NCBI GenBank assembly: GCA_030039695.1
Contig: JASHVB010000107.1
Location: 1-10,379 of the forward strand
Reading direction: 5' to 3'
DNA from: Acetobacteraceae bacterium
GTDB lineage: Bacteria; Pseudomonadota; Alphaproteobacteria; Acetobacterales; Acetobacteraceae
DNA length: 10,379 nucleotides
Shown: piece after piece, positions 1 to 6,508 of the stretch
Layout: each line of letters opens with the position of its first letter
Position numbering within the stretch: the stretch's first letter is position 1
Position numbers and translations under genes: made by a program
Notes under the pieces: generated by a model
What the model was told of the DNA's origin: nothing
The model's input: only the letters and a program-made list of their open reading frames with translations
Databases searched by the model: none

Positions 1-177
1 GACCTCAACAGCGTGGATTGTCATGCCGCGCTCGGCAGCGACTTCGGCCAGCAGTTCCTTCAGCCGCGCATCAACCGGCGGCGTCAGCACGGCGCGTCCG
101 TACTTCGGGCACCACACGACGTGGTACTTCAACGAAAACCCCGTTCCGGTAGTTCTAGCGTATCGATCCTGGGGCAC
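1..177 (-). CDS. tnpA: IS200/IS605-type transposase TnpA (HUH/Y1), 5' part, runs off the left edge
   Basis: The minus strand encodes 59 in-frame residues to the window edge. They include FSLKYHVVWCPKYGRAVL, then a stretch rich in RLKELLAEVAAERG and ending IHAVEV. This matches the N-terminus of IS200/IS605 TnpA (usually about 130-150 aa), a Y1 HUH single-strand transposase. The HUH pair and catalytic Tyr would lie beyond the edge, so integrity cannot be judged. No ATG is available. The proposed start is GTG at 177, giving VPQDRYARTTGTG before the conserved block. It has no clear Shine-Dalgarno, and TTG just before KYHVVW is the other option. The gene follows, in the same orientation, the TcuA-like gene and its terminator-like hairpin, as expected of an insertion into intergenic DNA. 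The family call is firm; the start and whether it is active are uncertain. Confidence 0.8.
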   Translation of the reverse strand, partial: MPQDRYARTTGTGFSLKYHVVWCPKYGRAVLTPPVDARLKELLAEVAAERGMTIHAVEV

Positions 178-211
178 AACGGAGGATATATGTCCGCTGC
201 CAGTCTACTTC

Positions 212-234
212 AAGCACCGCCGTGCGTAGTGCTT
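212..234. repeat. Inverted repeat upstream of tnpA
   Basis: AAGCAC (212-217) and GTGCTT (229-234) form a perfect 6-bp stem with an 11-nt loop, 35 bp upstream of the proposed tnpA start. IS200/IS605 elements carry subterminal hairpins at their left end that TnpA binds as single-stranded DNA. This is one of two candidates for that structure here. The exact element end and the cleavage tetranucleotide could not be assigned. Confidence 0.35.
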
Positions 235-254
235 TCGCACGACCCGGCATTCCG

Positions 255-274
255 CTGTCGCCTGAAGGCGACAG
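255..274. repeat. Perfect 8-bp hairpin, candidate IS200/IS605 left-end structure
   Basis: CTGTCGCC (255-262), loop TGAA, GGCGACAG (267-274) is a perfect 8-bp stem with a tetraloop. It lies about 78 bp upstream of the proposed tnpA start and between tnpA and the neighbouring gene. That position and the small loop fit a left-end hairpin recognised by an HUH transposase. A transcription-terminator role is possible too, but there is no T-tract on either side. Confidence 0.4.
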
Positions 275-309
275 TCCCCAGCCGGAGGCTCTGATGGGGT
301 TTCGGCCGG

Positions 310-355
310 GGCCTTGAGCACGCCGCTCCCGCGAAGGGCGAGCGACGTGCTGGCC
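310..355 (-). terminator. Long imperfect hairpin just after the TcuA-like gene, likely terminator
   Basis: Nested arms start 3 bp beyond the stop codon of the minus-strand FAD gene: GGCC (310-313)/GGCC (352-355), AGCACG (317-322)/CGTGCT (346-351) and CGCTC (324-328)/GAGCG (340-344). The hairpin is closed by a short CC/GG extension with a one-base bulge. Its position right behind a stop codon suggests transcript-end formation or mRNA 3' protection. There is no following U-run, so it is not a textbook intrinsic terminator. It could also belong to the flank or end of the adjacent IS element. Confidence 0.45.
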
Positions 356-358
356 GTC

Positions 359-1846
359 CTATCTCGCGTATTTCCCGGCGCTTCGCCCGGCGTTCCGCCC
401 GAACACCGATCCGGACATCAGCCCAGCGCCGCCCAGGTAGTTCTGGTAGAAGATCCCACCCACCAGTTCTCCGCCCGCGAACAGCCCGGGAATGATACGT
501 CCGGCAGTATCCTCGACTTCACCGGCCGTGGTGATCTTCAACCCGCCGAAGCTGAAGGTAATCCCGCACGTCACGGCATAGCCGTGGTACGGCGGTTCAT
601 CAATTGGCAGCGCCCAGTTCGACTTCGGCGGCGCGATACCTTTCGTGCACTTGCCGTCGAGGATTGCCGGATTGAACTCGCCCGGCTGACAGGCCGCATT
701 GAATTCCGTCACCGTGCGTACTAGGCCTTCCGGGCTGATCTCCAACTGCTTTGCCAGCTCCTCCAGTGTATTCGCCTGCGCCTTGGTGACCTGGCGGATG
801 CGATATTCGTCGCGCGTCAGATGGTTAGTCTTGTCGTCGAAGATCTGCACCGCCATCCGCTGCGGTTGCTTCATCACTTCGCGGCCGTACTTTGCGTACG
901 TGTAATTGCGCCAGTCGGCGCCTTCATCGACGAAGCGCTCACCATTGGCGTTGACGATGATGCCGATCGGGTAGGAGTGCTTCTGATAGTTGTCCAACAC
1001 AACGCGATCGCCGAACGGTGGCGCGCTCAGATCCCATTGCACCGCGTGGCAGCTCGACCAGCCGCCGAACGCCGCAGCGCCGATCTCGAGCGCCGCCTTG
1101 ATACCGTCGCCGGTGTTGTGCCGCGTACCGCGCACCCGTGCCATTTCCCAGCCAGGACCGAAATAGCGCACGCGCATTTCCGGATCGGCCTCGAAGCCGC
1201 CGCAGGCGAGCACGACGGCCTTCGCAATGATGTCCTCATAGCCGGCGGGACCGAATGCGGTGACGCCGGTGACCGCACCCTTGCGGTTCTGGATCAGCTT
1301 GCGCAGTGCGGTGTCGTAGCGGACGGTGATGCCGTGGCGCTCGGCAGACTTGAACAGGAAATCGACGAGGCCCCAGCCGCCGCCGACGGCCTCGACGGCC
1401 ATGCCGCCGAAGAAGTGATTGATGCCGTTCACCAGATAGGACTGGCGCTTGAACATCGGAATCCAGCGCACACCTTTCTCGCGCATCCACACCACGGTCT
1501 CGCGCGAGCGGCCAACCAGGATGTCGATCAGGTCGGGTTCCGAGAGGTTCTCGGTCACCTTCATCAGATCTTCCGTGTACGTCTCCGCCGTGAACGGGGG
1601 GATGTACATTGACCTGGCTTCGCTCTCGGACAGATCGACCAGCACGTCCTTGCGCAGGTCCTCGACGCCTTCGTGCACAAAGCGGAAGCCGCCGGCGGTG
1701 AAGGTGGAGTTACCGCCGCGCTCGTCCTCGCTGGACTTCTCCAGCACCAGGACCTTCGCCCCCTCTTCCTGAGCCGCGAGGGCAGCGCACAGCGCGGCGT
1801 TGCCTGCGCCGACCACGATCACGTCATATGGGCCGCTATCCGGCAT
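359..1846 (-). CDS. tcuA: FAD-dependent tricarballylate dehydrogenase-like flavoprotein (TcuA / fumarate reductase flavoprotein family)
   Basis: A 495-aa flavoprotein. Characterised TcuA oxidises tricarballylate to cis-aconitate; this exact substrate is inferred from family resemblance only. Visible features are an N-terminal Rossmann ADP-binding motif VVGAGNAALCAAL (about residues 11-23) with Glu36 at the end of beta-2, the flavin-contacting RGGNSTFTAGGFR (43-55), the middle motif GTRHNTGDGI, and a C-terminal FAD-binding segment with AGGELVGG and NYLGGAGL before the end. It has no signal peptide or membrane segment, so it is cytoplasmic. Length is close to TcuA (about 470 aa). The start at 1846 is chosen over the longer ORF (to 1912) because AGGAG sits 7 nt upstream and the flavin motif follows within 10 residues. 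The divergent neighbours are a ThDP decarboxylase pair, suggesting a joint catabolic role. No tcuB or tcuC partner is in the window. The broader family also includes urocanate reductase, 3-ketosteroid dehydrogenase and fumarate reductase, so substrate assignment is tentative. Confidence 0.82.
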   Translation of the reverse strand: MPDSGPYDVIVVGAGNAALCAALAAQEEGAKVLVLEKSSEDERGGNSTFTAGGFRFVHEGVEDLRKDVLVDLSESEARSMYIPPFTAETYTEDLMKVTENLSEPDLIDILVGRSRETVVWMREKGVRWIPMFKRQSYLVNGINHFFGGMAVEAVGGGWGLVDFLFKSAERHGITVRYDTALRKLIQNRKGAVTGVTAFGPAGYEDIIAKAVVLACGGFEADPEMRVRYFGPGWEMARVRGTRHNTGDGIKAALEIGAAAFGGWSSCHAVQWDLSAPPFGDRVVLDNYQKHSYPIGIIVNANGERFVDEGADWRNYTYAKYGREVMKQPQRMAVQIFDDKTNHLTRDEYRIRQVTKAQANTLEELAKQLEISPEGLVRTVTEFNAACQPGEFNPAILDGKCTKGIAPPKSNWALPIDEPPYHGYAVTCGITFSFGGLKITTAGEVEDTAGRIIPGLFAGGELVGGIFYQNYLGGAGLMSGSVFGRNAGRSAGKYAR

Positions 1847-1892
1847 GGGGTTTCTCCTGAGGCTACTCTTGGGTCTCATTACGAACCGCAGC

Positions 1893-1914
1893 GGGTGGGC
1901 GCAAGGCGCCACCC
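1893..1914 (-). promoter_or_regulatory. Hairpin in the leader of the TcuA-like gene
   Basis: GGGTGG-G-CGC (1893-1902) pairs with GCGCCACCC (1906-1914), leaving a 3-nt loop and one bulged G. It lies about 47 bp upstream of the flavoprotein start codon and abuts the REP-like repeat. If the promoter is upstream, the hairpin would be in the 5' leader and could affect mRNA stability or pausing. It may instead be a third arm of the adjacent repeat. Confidence 0.35.
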
Positions 1915-1915
1915 C

Positions 1916-1993
1916 TCATCGCCGGGCTTGACCCGGCCATCCGGGCAAGGTGAATCGGGCCCCGATGGCCGGCTCAGGGTCGGCCATGACGGG
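1916..1993. repeat. REP/BIME-like double extragenic palindrome between divergent genes
   Basis: Two 27-bp half-units face each other. One is at 1916-1942, with inner palindrome GCCGGG-CTTGA-CCCGGC. The other is at 1963-1989, with inner palindrome ATGGCCG-N9-CGGCCAT. The reverse complement of the first matches the second at 21 of 27 positions. Elements of this look, with GCCGGG...CCCGGC cores ending in ATGA/GTCAT, are common between genes in alphaproteobacterial genomes (general knowledge; the copy number here cannot be seen). The unit occupies nearly half of the 156-bp divergent spacer and ends at the Shine-Dalgarno of the next gene. Confidence 0.65.
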
Positions 1994-2002
1994 AGAGCGG
2001 TC

Positions 2003-2536
2003 ATGGACGAAGAGACACCCCAACGCGCCTGGCACGAGATTGTGCGCGACACGCTGAAACGGCACCGCGTGTCGCTGGTGACCTACGTGCCGGACAACGT
2101 GCTGCGTCCGCTGATCGACGTGGTGCACACCGATCCGTTTTTCACGGCATTTTCCGTCGCGCGCGAGGAAGAAGGCCTGGGCATCGTCTCCGGCGCCTGG
2201 ATGGGAGGCACGCGTGGCATCCTGCTGATGCAGACCTCCGGTTTCGCTACGCTGGCGAACGTGATCGCCTCTCTTGCCGTGCCCTACCAAATTCCCGTCC
2301 TGATGATGGTGTCGGAACGCGGCACTCTCGGCGAGTTCAATATCGGCCAGTCGCTGGTCGCCCACACTATGCGCCCAGTGTTGCAATGTCTCGGGGTGGA
2401 GCACCCGACGATCACGCGGCTCGACGAACTCGAGTTCATCGTCGATCGTAGCATCACTCAGGCGGTCGCTACCCAGGCGCCGTGCTGCTTCATTCTGTCG
2501 CCGCTGCTCACAGGCGGCAAAGTGTTCGCAGCGTAG
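2003..2536 (+). CDS. ThDP-dependent decarboxylase alpha-type subunit (PYR domain; sulfopyruvate/phosphonopyruvate decarboxylase-like)
   Basis: A 177-aa protein equal to the N-terminal pyrimidine-binding (PYR) domain of 2-oxoacid decarboxylases, as in ComD of sulfopyruvate decarboxylase. It shows the family's VPDNVLRPL (29-37), AREEEGLGI (53-61) with the Glu that activates the ThDP aminopyrimidine, and GILLMQTSGFATLANVIASL (72-91) followed by IPVLMMVSERG. It lacks the diphosphate-binding domain, which the next gene supplies, so the active enzyme should be an alpha/beta heteromer with active sites at the interface. The start at 2003 has GGGAG 7 nt upstream; longer upstream frames only run into the REP-like repeat. 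The gap to the beta gene is 9 nt, indicating one operon. The substrate is unknown: sulfopyruvate, phosphonopyruvate or another 3-substituted pyruvate are the family options. Confidence 0.85.
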   Translation: MDEETPQRAWHEIVRDTLKRHRVSLVTYVPDNVLRPLIDVVHTDPFFTAFSVAREEEGLGIVSGAWMGGTRGILLMQTSGFATLANVIASLAVPYQIPVLMMVSERGTLGEFNIGQSLVAHTMRPVLQCLGVEHPTITRLDELEFIVDRSITQAVATQAPCCFILSPLLTGGKVFAA

Positions 2537-2545
2537 GAGGGGCGC

Positions 2546-3160
2546 ATGTCGTTCGCATCAAACCATCCGACCAGTCGCGATCAGGCAAAGGTGCTGAACC
2601 GCTTCGACATCACCAAGCGTCTCGTGGCGCGGTTGAAGCATGAAGAGGCAGTAATCGGTGGCATCGGCTATACGAATTTCGATTTGTGGGGCGCCGGACA
2701 GCGTCCGCAGAATTTCTACATGCTCGGTAGCATGGGTCTGGCGGTGCCGATAGCGCACGGCGTTGCTTTGGCCCAGCCGCAGCGGCGAGTGTTCGCGCTG
2801 GAGGGTGATGGATCGATCCTGATGCAGCTTGGATCTTTGGCCACGGTGGCGTCGCGTGGGCAGAAAAACCTCGCGATCGTCATCATGGACAACGGCGCGT
2901 ATCAGATAACCGGCGGGCAGGAGACTCTCACCGCACAGGGCGCCGACGTGGTTGCGATCGCGCGCGGCGCCGGGCTGCTGCAAAGCGCCTGGGCGGCGGA
3001 TGAAGGCGGGTTCGAGGAGCTGGTCGATCTCGCAATGCGCGAGGACGGTCCGTGGCTGGTGGGCTGTCGAATCGATGCAAGCAAGCCGGCGCAAACGACC
3101 GAACGCGACCCGGCGCGGATACGCGATCAGTTCATGCGCGGGCTGGGAGTGAAAAAGTAG
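2546..3160 (+). CDS. ThDP-dependent decarboxylase beta-type subunit (PP domain; sulfopyruvate decarboxylase ComE-like)
   Basis: A 204-aa protein equal to the C-terminal diphosphate-binding domain of ThDP decarboxylases. The Mg/ThDP motif is present as GDGSILMQLGSLAT (87-100) followed by DNGAYQITGGQ (115-125), with Asn116 about 27 residues after GDG, the usual spacing. FYMLGSMGLAVPIAHGVALA (57-76) is the typical entry strand and helix of ComE-like and phosphonopyruvate decarboxylase proteins. AGGAGG overlaps the stop codon of the alpha gene, 5 nt before this ATG, so translation of the two subunits is probably coupled. It is cytoplasmic, with no signal peptide. Standalone PYR and PP subunits beside a TcuA-like oxidase suggest a two-step route of oxidation and decarboxylation, but no transporter or regulator is here to define the substrate. 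Confidence 0.85.
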   Translation: MSFASNHPTSRDQAKVLNRFDITKRLVARLKHEEAVIGGIGYTNFDLWGAGQRPQNFYMLGSMGLAVPIAHGVALAQPQRRVFALEGDGSILMQLGSLATVASRGQKNLAIVIMDNGAYQITGGQETLTAQGADVVAIARGAGLLQSAWAADEGGFEELVDLAMREDGPWLVGCRIDASKPAQTTERDPARIRDQFMRGLGVKK

Positions 3161-3225
3161 CGTTCGAATTCGCCATTCAGCTAAGCAAGGCCGTTTTCTC
3201 CGCGATCCGGCTGCCGACCGACACA

Positions 3226-3239
3226 TTAACCGGGGTTAA
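3226..3239. terminator. A/T-rich inverted repeat between convergent genes
   Basis: TTAACC and GGTTAA flank a GG centre, making TTAAC-CGGG-GTTAA if folded with a 4-nt loop. It stands out from the GC-rich surroundings and lies in the 103-bp gap where the decarboxylase operon and glmS converge. Transcript ends are expected here, so a weak bidirectional terminator or a protein-binding site is plausible. The stem is short and has no T-run. Confidence 0.3.
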
Positions 3240-3263
3240 AGCGACGGGCCGGGCCGGGCGGTG

Positions 3264-5087
3264 TTATTCGACGGTCACCGACTTCGCCAGATTGCGTGGC
3301 TGGTCTACGTCCGTGCCTTTCAGAACCGCGACGTGATACGCCAGCACCTCCACCGGAATGGCGTAGAGGATTGGCGCGACGAATGGATCGATCGTCGGCA
3401 GCACCACCGTCTGGGTGGCGATGCGCGCCAGTTTTGCCGCTCCGGCTTCGTCCGAGAACACGATCACCCGGCCGCCGCGCGCCGCCGCTTCCTGCACGTT
3501 CGACGCCGTCTTCTCGAACAAGGGCCCGGACGGCGCAATCGCGATCACCGGCACGTCGGGATCGATCAGCGCGATCGGCCCATGCTTCATCTCGCCTGCG
3601 GCATAGCCTTCCGCATGAATGTAGCAGATCTCCTTCAGCTTCAGCGCGCCTTCCAGCGCGATCGGGAAGCACGCACCGCGCCCGAGGTACAGTACGTCGC
3701 GGGCCTGCGCGATCCGCGTTGCAATCCGCTTGATCGCCGCTTCGTCGTCCATCACTTGAGCTGCCGCGGCGGGCACCTGCAGCAGCGCGTCGGTCATCGC
3801 TGCTTCGCGGTTTGCATCGATTGCGCCGCGCGCACGGCCGAGGGCCAGCGCCAGGCACGCCAGCACGGTCAGCTGTGCGGTGAACGCCTTGGTAGAGGCA
3901 ACGGCAATCTCGGGCCCGGCCACCGTGTCCAGCACCGCGTCGCTTTCCCGCGCCATCGTGCTTTCCGGCACGTTTAGCACCGACAACACCGGCACCTTTT
4001 GTTCCTTCATGTAGCGCAGAGCCGCCAGCGCGTCTGCAGTTTCACCCGACTGCGACACCAGCACGCCGAGCGTCCCCGCATCGAACGGCGGGTTGCGGTA
4101 ACGGAACTCGCTGGCGACATCGATATCCGCCGGCAGACGCGCGATCTCCTCAATCCAGTGCCGTCCCGCCAGCGCGGCAAAATATGCGCCGCCGCACGCT
4201 GTCAGGCTGATCCGCGAGAACGACGCGAGGTCGAACGGCAGATGCGGCATGGCCACCGCACGCGTCGCCGGATTAACCATGCGGTGCAGCGTATCGCCGA
4301 CCGCCATTGGGTGCTCGTGCAGCTCCTTCTCCATGAAGTGGCGGAAATTGCCTTTGCCGATCGCTGCGCCGGTCAGCCGCGTCAGCTTGATCTCGCGCTG
4401 CACTTCCACACCGGCGGCATCGAAAAATTTCGCCCCCTGCCGGTGCACCATCGTCCAGTCTCCGTCGCGCAGGTAGGCGATGCGCCGGGTCAGCGGAGCC
4501 AGGGCCAAGCCGTCAGAGCCGACGAACATCTCTTCCTCGCCGAACCCTACCGCGAGTGGCGCGCCGTGCTGGGCGCCGATCATCAGCTCGGGATGGCCGG
4601 CGAAGATCATCGCCAGCGCGTAGGCGCCTTGCAGGCGCTTCAGCGCCGCGCCCGCGGCCTCCACCGGAGGCATGCCGCGCTGCAAATTCAGATCGACGAG
4701 CTGCGCCACCGTCTCGGTGTCGGTCTCGGTGCTGAATTCCTGTCCAGCCGCCTCCAGCTCCGCGCGCAGCTCGGCGTGGTTTTCGATAATGCCGTTGTGT
4801 ACGATGGAAACACGTGTGGTGCCGTGCGGATGCGCGTTGTTTTCGGTCGGCGCCCCGTGCGTCGCCCAGCGCGTGTGGCCGATGCCGGTGGTGCCGGGCA
4901 GCGGCGAGCGCTCCAGCGCTGCGGCGAGGTTACCGAGTTTTCCCTCAGCGCGGCGCCGCTCGATATGGCCATTCACCAGTGTGGCGATGCCCGCGCTGTC
5001 ATAGCCGCGATATTCCAGCCGCTGCAGCGATTCCAGAATCAGCGCCGCAGCAGGACGCGAGCCAATCACGCCAACGATACCACACAT
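3264..5087 (-). CDS. glmS: Glutamine-fructose-6-phosphate aminotransferase (isomerizing)
   Basis: GlmS converts fructose-6-phosphate and glutamine to glucosamine-6-phosphate, the first committed step to UDP-GlcNAc. The protein is 607 aa (E. coli 609). The N-terminal Ntn/GATase II domain starts MCGIVGVIG, with Cys2 the nucleophile after Met removal. It continues with GHTRWATHGAPTENNAHPH (70-88) and NGIIENH (98-104). Two SIS sugar-isomerase domains follow, with SQSGETADALAALR and STKAFTAQL in the first. The protein ends in the conserved AKSVTVE tail. The start overlaps the glmU stop by one base (TGATG), with AAAGGG in the end of glmU as ribosome site, so the two are co-transcribed and translationally coupled. 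No glmS ribozyme is possible in so little upstream space, and none is expected outside Gram-positives. Cytoplasmic and very probably essential. Confidence 0.98.
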   Translation of the reverse strand: MCGIVGVIGSRPAAALILESLQRLEYRGYDSAGIATLVNGHIERRRAEGKLGNLAAALERSPLPGTTGIGHTRWATHGAPTENNAHPHGTTRVSIVHNGIIENHAELRAELEAAGQEFSTETDTETVAQLVDLNLQRGMPPVEAAGAALKRLQGAYALAMIFAGHPELMIGAQHGAPLAVGFGEEEMFVGSDGLALAPLTRRIAYLRDGDWTMVHRQGAKFFDAAGVEVQREIKLTRLTGAAIGKGNFRHFMEKELHEHPMAVGDTLHRMVNPATRAVAMPHLPFDLASFSRISLTACGGAYFAALAGRHWIEEIARLPADIDVASEFRYRNPPFDAGTLGVLVSQSGETADALAALRYMKEQKVPVLSVLNVPESTMARESDAVLDTVAGPEIAVASTKAFTAQLTVLACLALALGRARGAIDANREAAMTDALLQVPAAAAQVMDDEAAIKRIATRIAQARDVLYLGRGACFPIALEGALKLKEICYIHAEGYAAGEMKHGPIALIDPDVPVIAIAPSGPLFEKTASNVQEAAARGGRVIVFSDEAGAAKLARIATQTVVLPTIDPFVAPILYAIPVEVLAYHVAVLKGTDVDQPRNLAKSVTVE

Positions 5088-6403
5088 CAGTGTTTGCCCT
5101 TTCGTGCCGCCCGGATTGCCGCCGCGCGGCCAGCCTTTACCACCTGCCGGCCACGTCCCAGGGCCAGAGCATCGGCTTCCACGTCCTCGGTGATCACACT
5201 GCCGGCGCCGACAATCGCGCCGTCACCGACGCTTACCGGCGCGACCAGCGCCACATCAGAGCCTATGAACGCGTTGGCGCCGATTTTCGTGCGGTGCTTG
5301 GCCGCGCCGTCGTAGTTGCAGGTGATCGTGCCGGCGCCGATGTTTGTCGCGGCGCCGACGTCCGTGTCGCCGAGATAGGTGAGGTGACTGGCCTTCACAC
5401 CGTCACCGAGCAGTGCTGCCTTCAGCTCAACGAAATTGCCGACGTGCACGGCCGCTCCCAGCACGGTGCCCGGCCGCAGCCGCGCGAACGGGCCGACGAT
5501 GCAGCCCGGGCCGATCGTGCAGCCTGTCAGATGCGAGAACGCGAGGATCTCTGCACCACTGGCCACTTTCACGCCAGGACCAAACACCACATTCGGTCCC
5601 ACCGTCACATCAGGTGCGAGTTCGGTATCGGCGCATAGGAAGACGGAACCCGGATCAATCATCGTCACGCCCGACTCCATCGCCGCGTTGCGCAGCCAGG
5701 TCTGCACAACCGCCTCGGCCGCGGCAAGTTCCGCGCGCGAATTCACGCCAGCGAGTTCCTCGGCGGGCGCTTCCAGTGCGGCGACGCGCGCGCCCTCTTC
5801 GGCGGCAAGGCGCACGAGATCGGTCAGGTAATACTCGTGCTTGGCATTGTTCGCCCGGACCTCGCCCAACCAGCGCCGCATGTCAGAGGCCGACGCGCAC
5901 AGCACGCCGGCATTGCACAGGCCGACGGCACGAACGTCATCGGTGGCGTCGATCCATTCGACCACCCGATCGACATAGCCGCCGCGCGCGATCACGCGTC
6001 CGTATTGCGCCGAATTGGCCGGGCGAAACGCCAGGAGCGCTAACGCCGCGTCGCCGCGCTCCCGTCGCTCCAGCAGCCTGCGCAGCGTCTCTGGCCGGAT
6101 CAGCGGGTTGTCGGCGTAAAGCACCGCCACTTCGCCGTCGCCGAACTCCGGGATCGCCGCCAGCGCCGCGTGGGCCGTGCCACGTTGCTCCTGCTGAACC
6201 ACGCAGATGTGGGGTGCGGCTTCCCGCCGCACCGCATCCGCGCCCGGCGCCACCACGACCACGATGCGGTCGAATAGCCCCTCGCAGCTTGACAACAGAT
6301 GACGCAGCATGGTCCGGCCGGCGATGCGGTGCAGCGTCTTCGGCAGCGCGGATTTCATACGCGTGCCCTGTCCGGCGGCGAGGATGACGGCGGTTGCCTG
6401 CAT
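5087..6403 (-). CDS. glmU: Bifunctional GlcN-1-P acetyltransferase / GlcNAc-1-P uridyltransferase
   Basis: GlmU acetylates glucosamine-1-phosphate and couples the product to UTP, giving UDP-GlcNAc. The N-terminal Rossmann-like uridyltransferase domain shows LAAGQGTRMKSALPK (8-22) and QQEQRGTAHA. The C-terminal left-handed beta-helix acetyltransferase shows hexapeptide repeats, RLRPG, KASHLTYLGD with the catalytic-type His, and NIGAGTITCNYDG. It is 438 aa with the start chosen at 6403, because GGGGAAGG lies just upstream and E. coli-like GlmU proteins begin only a few residues before VILAAG. The alternative ATG at 6445 (452 aa) has no Shine-Dalgarno and lies between the -35 and -10 of a likely promoter. 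The metal-binding loop reads YADNPLI instead of the common YGDxPLI; the Asp is kept. Operon with glmS; divergent from gph. Confidence 0.96.
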   Translation of the reverse strand: MQATAVILAAGQGTRMKSALPKTLHRIAGRTMLRHLLSSCEGLFDRIVVVVAPGADAVRREAAPHICVVQQEQRGTAHAALAAIPEFGDGEVAVLYADNPLIRPETLRRLLERRERGDAALALLAFRPANSAQYGRVIARGGYVDRVVEWIDATDDVRAVGLCNAGVLCASASDMRRWLGEVRANNAKHEYYLTDLVRLAAEEGARVAALEAPAEELAGVNSRAELAAAEAVVQTWLRNAAMESGVTMIDPGSVFLCADTELAPDVTVGPNVVFGPGVKVASGAEILAFSHLTGCTIGPGCIVGPFARLRPGTVLGAAVHVGNFVELKAALLGDGVKASHLTYLGDTDVGAATNIGAGTITCNYDGAAKHRTKIGANAFIGSDVALVAPVSVGDGAIVGAGSVITEDVEADALALGRGRQVVKAGRAAAIRAARKGKH

Positions 6404-6428
6404 GCCCTTCCCCTGCAACTGTGCTGTG

Positions 6429-6458
6429 GGCGTAGCGGCGGACATGCCGCCATGTCAA
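6429..6458 (-). promoter_or_regulatory. Likely sigma70-type promoter of glmU-glmS
   Basis: On the minus strand a perfect TTGACA (6458-6453) is followed after 18 nt by TACGCC (6434-6429), a weak -10 match. Transcription would begin near 6422, leaving a short leader with the GGGGAAGG ribosome site for the start at 6403. A small inverted repeat, GGCGG-ACATG-CCGCC (6437-6451), fills the -35/-10 spacer and could bind a regulator. The -35 is convincing by eye; the -10 is not. Confidence 0.4.
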
Positions 6459-6495
6459 AGATTTGGTGTTCTGTTGGCGGTTCAATTCGCATTTC

Positions 6496-6499
6496 GGAG
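6496..6499 (+). promoter_or_regulatory. Shine-Dalgarno that sets the gph start
   Basis: GGAG lies in CGGAGTAATAC, 6 nt before ATC (6506) and 9 nt before CTG (6509). It overlaps the preceding in-frame TAA, so no longer N-terminus is possible. It is the only ribosome-binding-like sequence near the required start. Confidence 0.5.
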
Positions 6500-6508
6500 T
6501 AATACATC

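Noticed and set aside
190..294. 34-codon plus-strand ORF with a good GGAGG-ATAT-ATG start
   Set aside because: The ribosome site looks good, but the peptide has no recognisable features and it runs through both candidate IS-end hairpins. It is most likely chance and does not resemble a TnpB start.
821..1612. 263-codon plus-strand frame inside the TcuA-like gene, and similar long frames opposite glmS (3999-5315) and glmU (5413-6387)
   Set aside because: They are antisense to genes with complete family motifs, have Arg/His/Ala-rich composition typical of GC-rich shadow frames, and show no recognisable domain.
1847..1912. Upstream extension of the TcuA-like protein by 22 residues
   Set aside because: The extension is Arg/Pro-rich and not part of the fold, whereas the ATG at 1846 has AGGAG at proper spacing and leads directly into the flavin-binding strand.
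3226..3239. CtrA-like box (TTAA-N-TTAA) between convergent genes
   Set aside because: The spacing between the TTAA halves is 6, not the 7 of the CtrA consensus, and the site is downstream of both genes where a promoter regulator has no obvious target.
5087..5100. glmS riboswitch/ribozyme upstream of glmS
   Set aside because: glmS starts within the stop codon of glmU, leaving no room for a ribozyme, and this RNA is known from Gram-positive bacteria.
6118..6160. GlmU YADNPLI in place of YGDxPLI as a loss-of-function change
   Set aside because: The metal-binding Asp is retained, all other motifs are intact, and the Gly-to-Ala change is conservative and probably lineage-specific.
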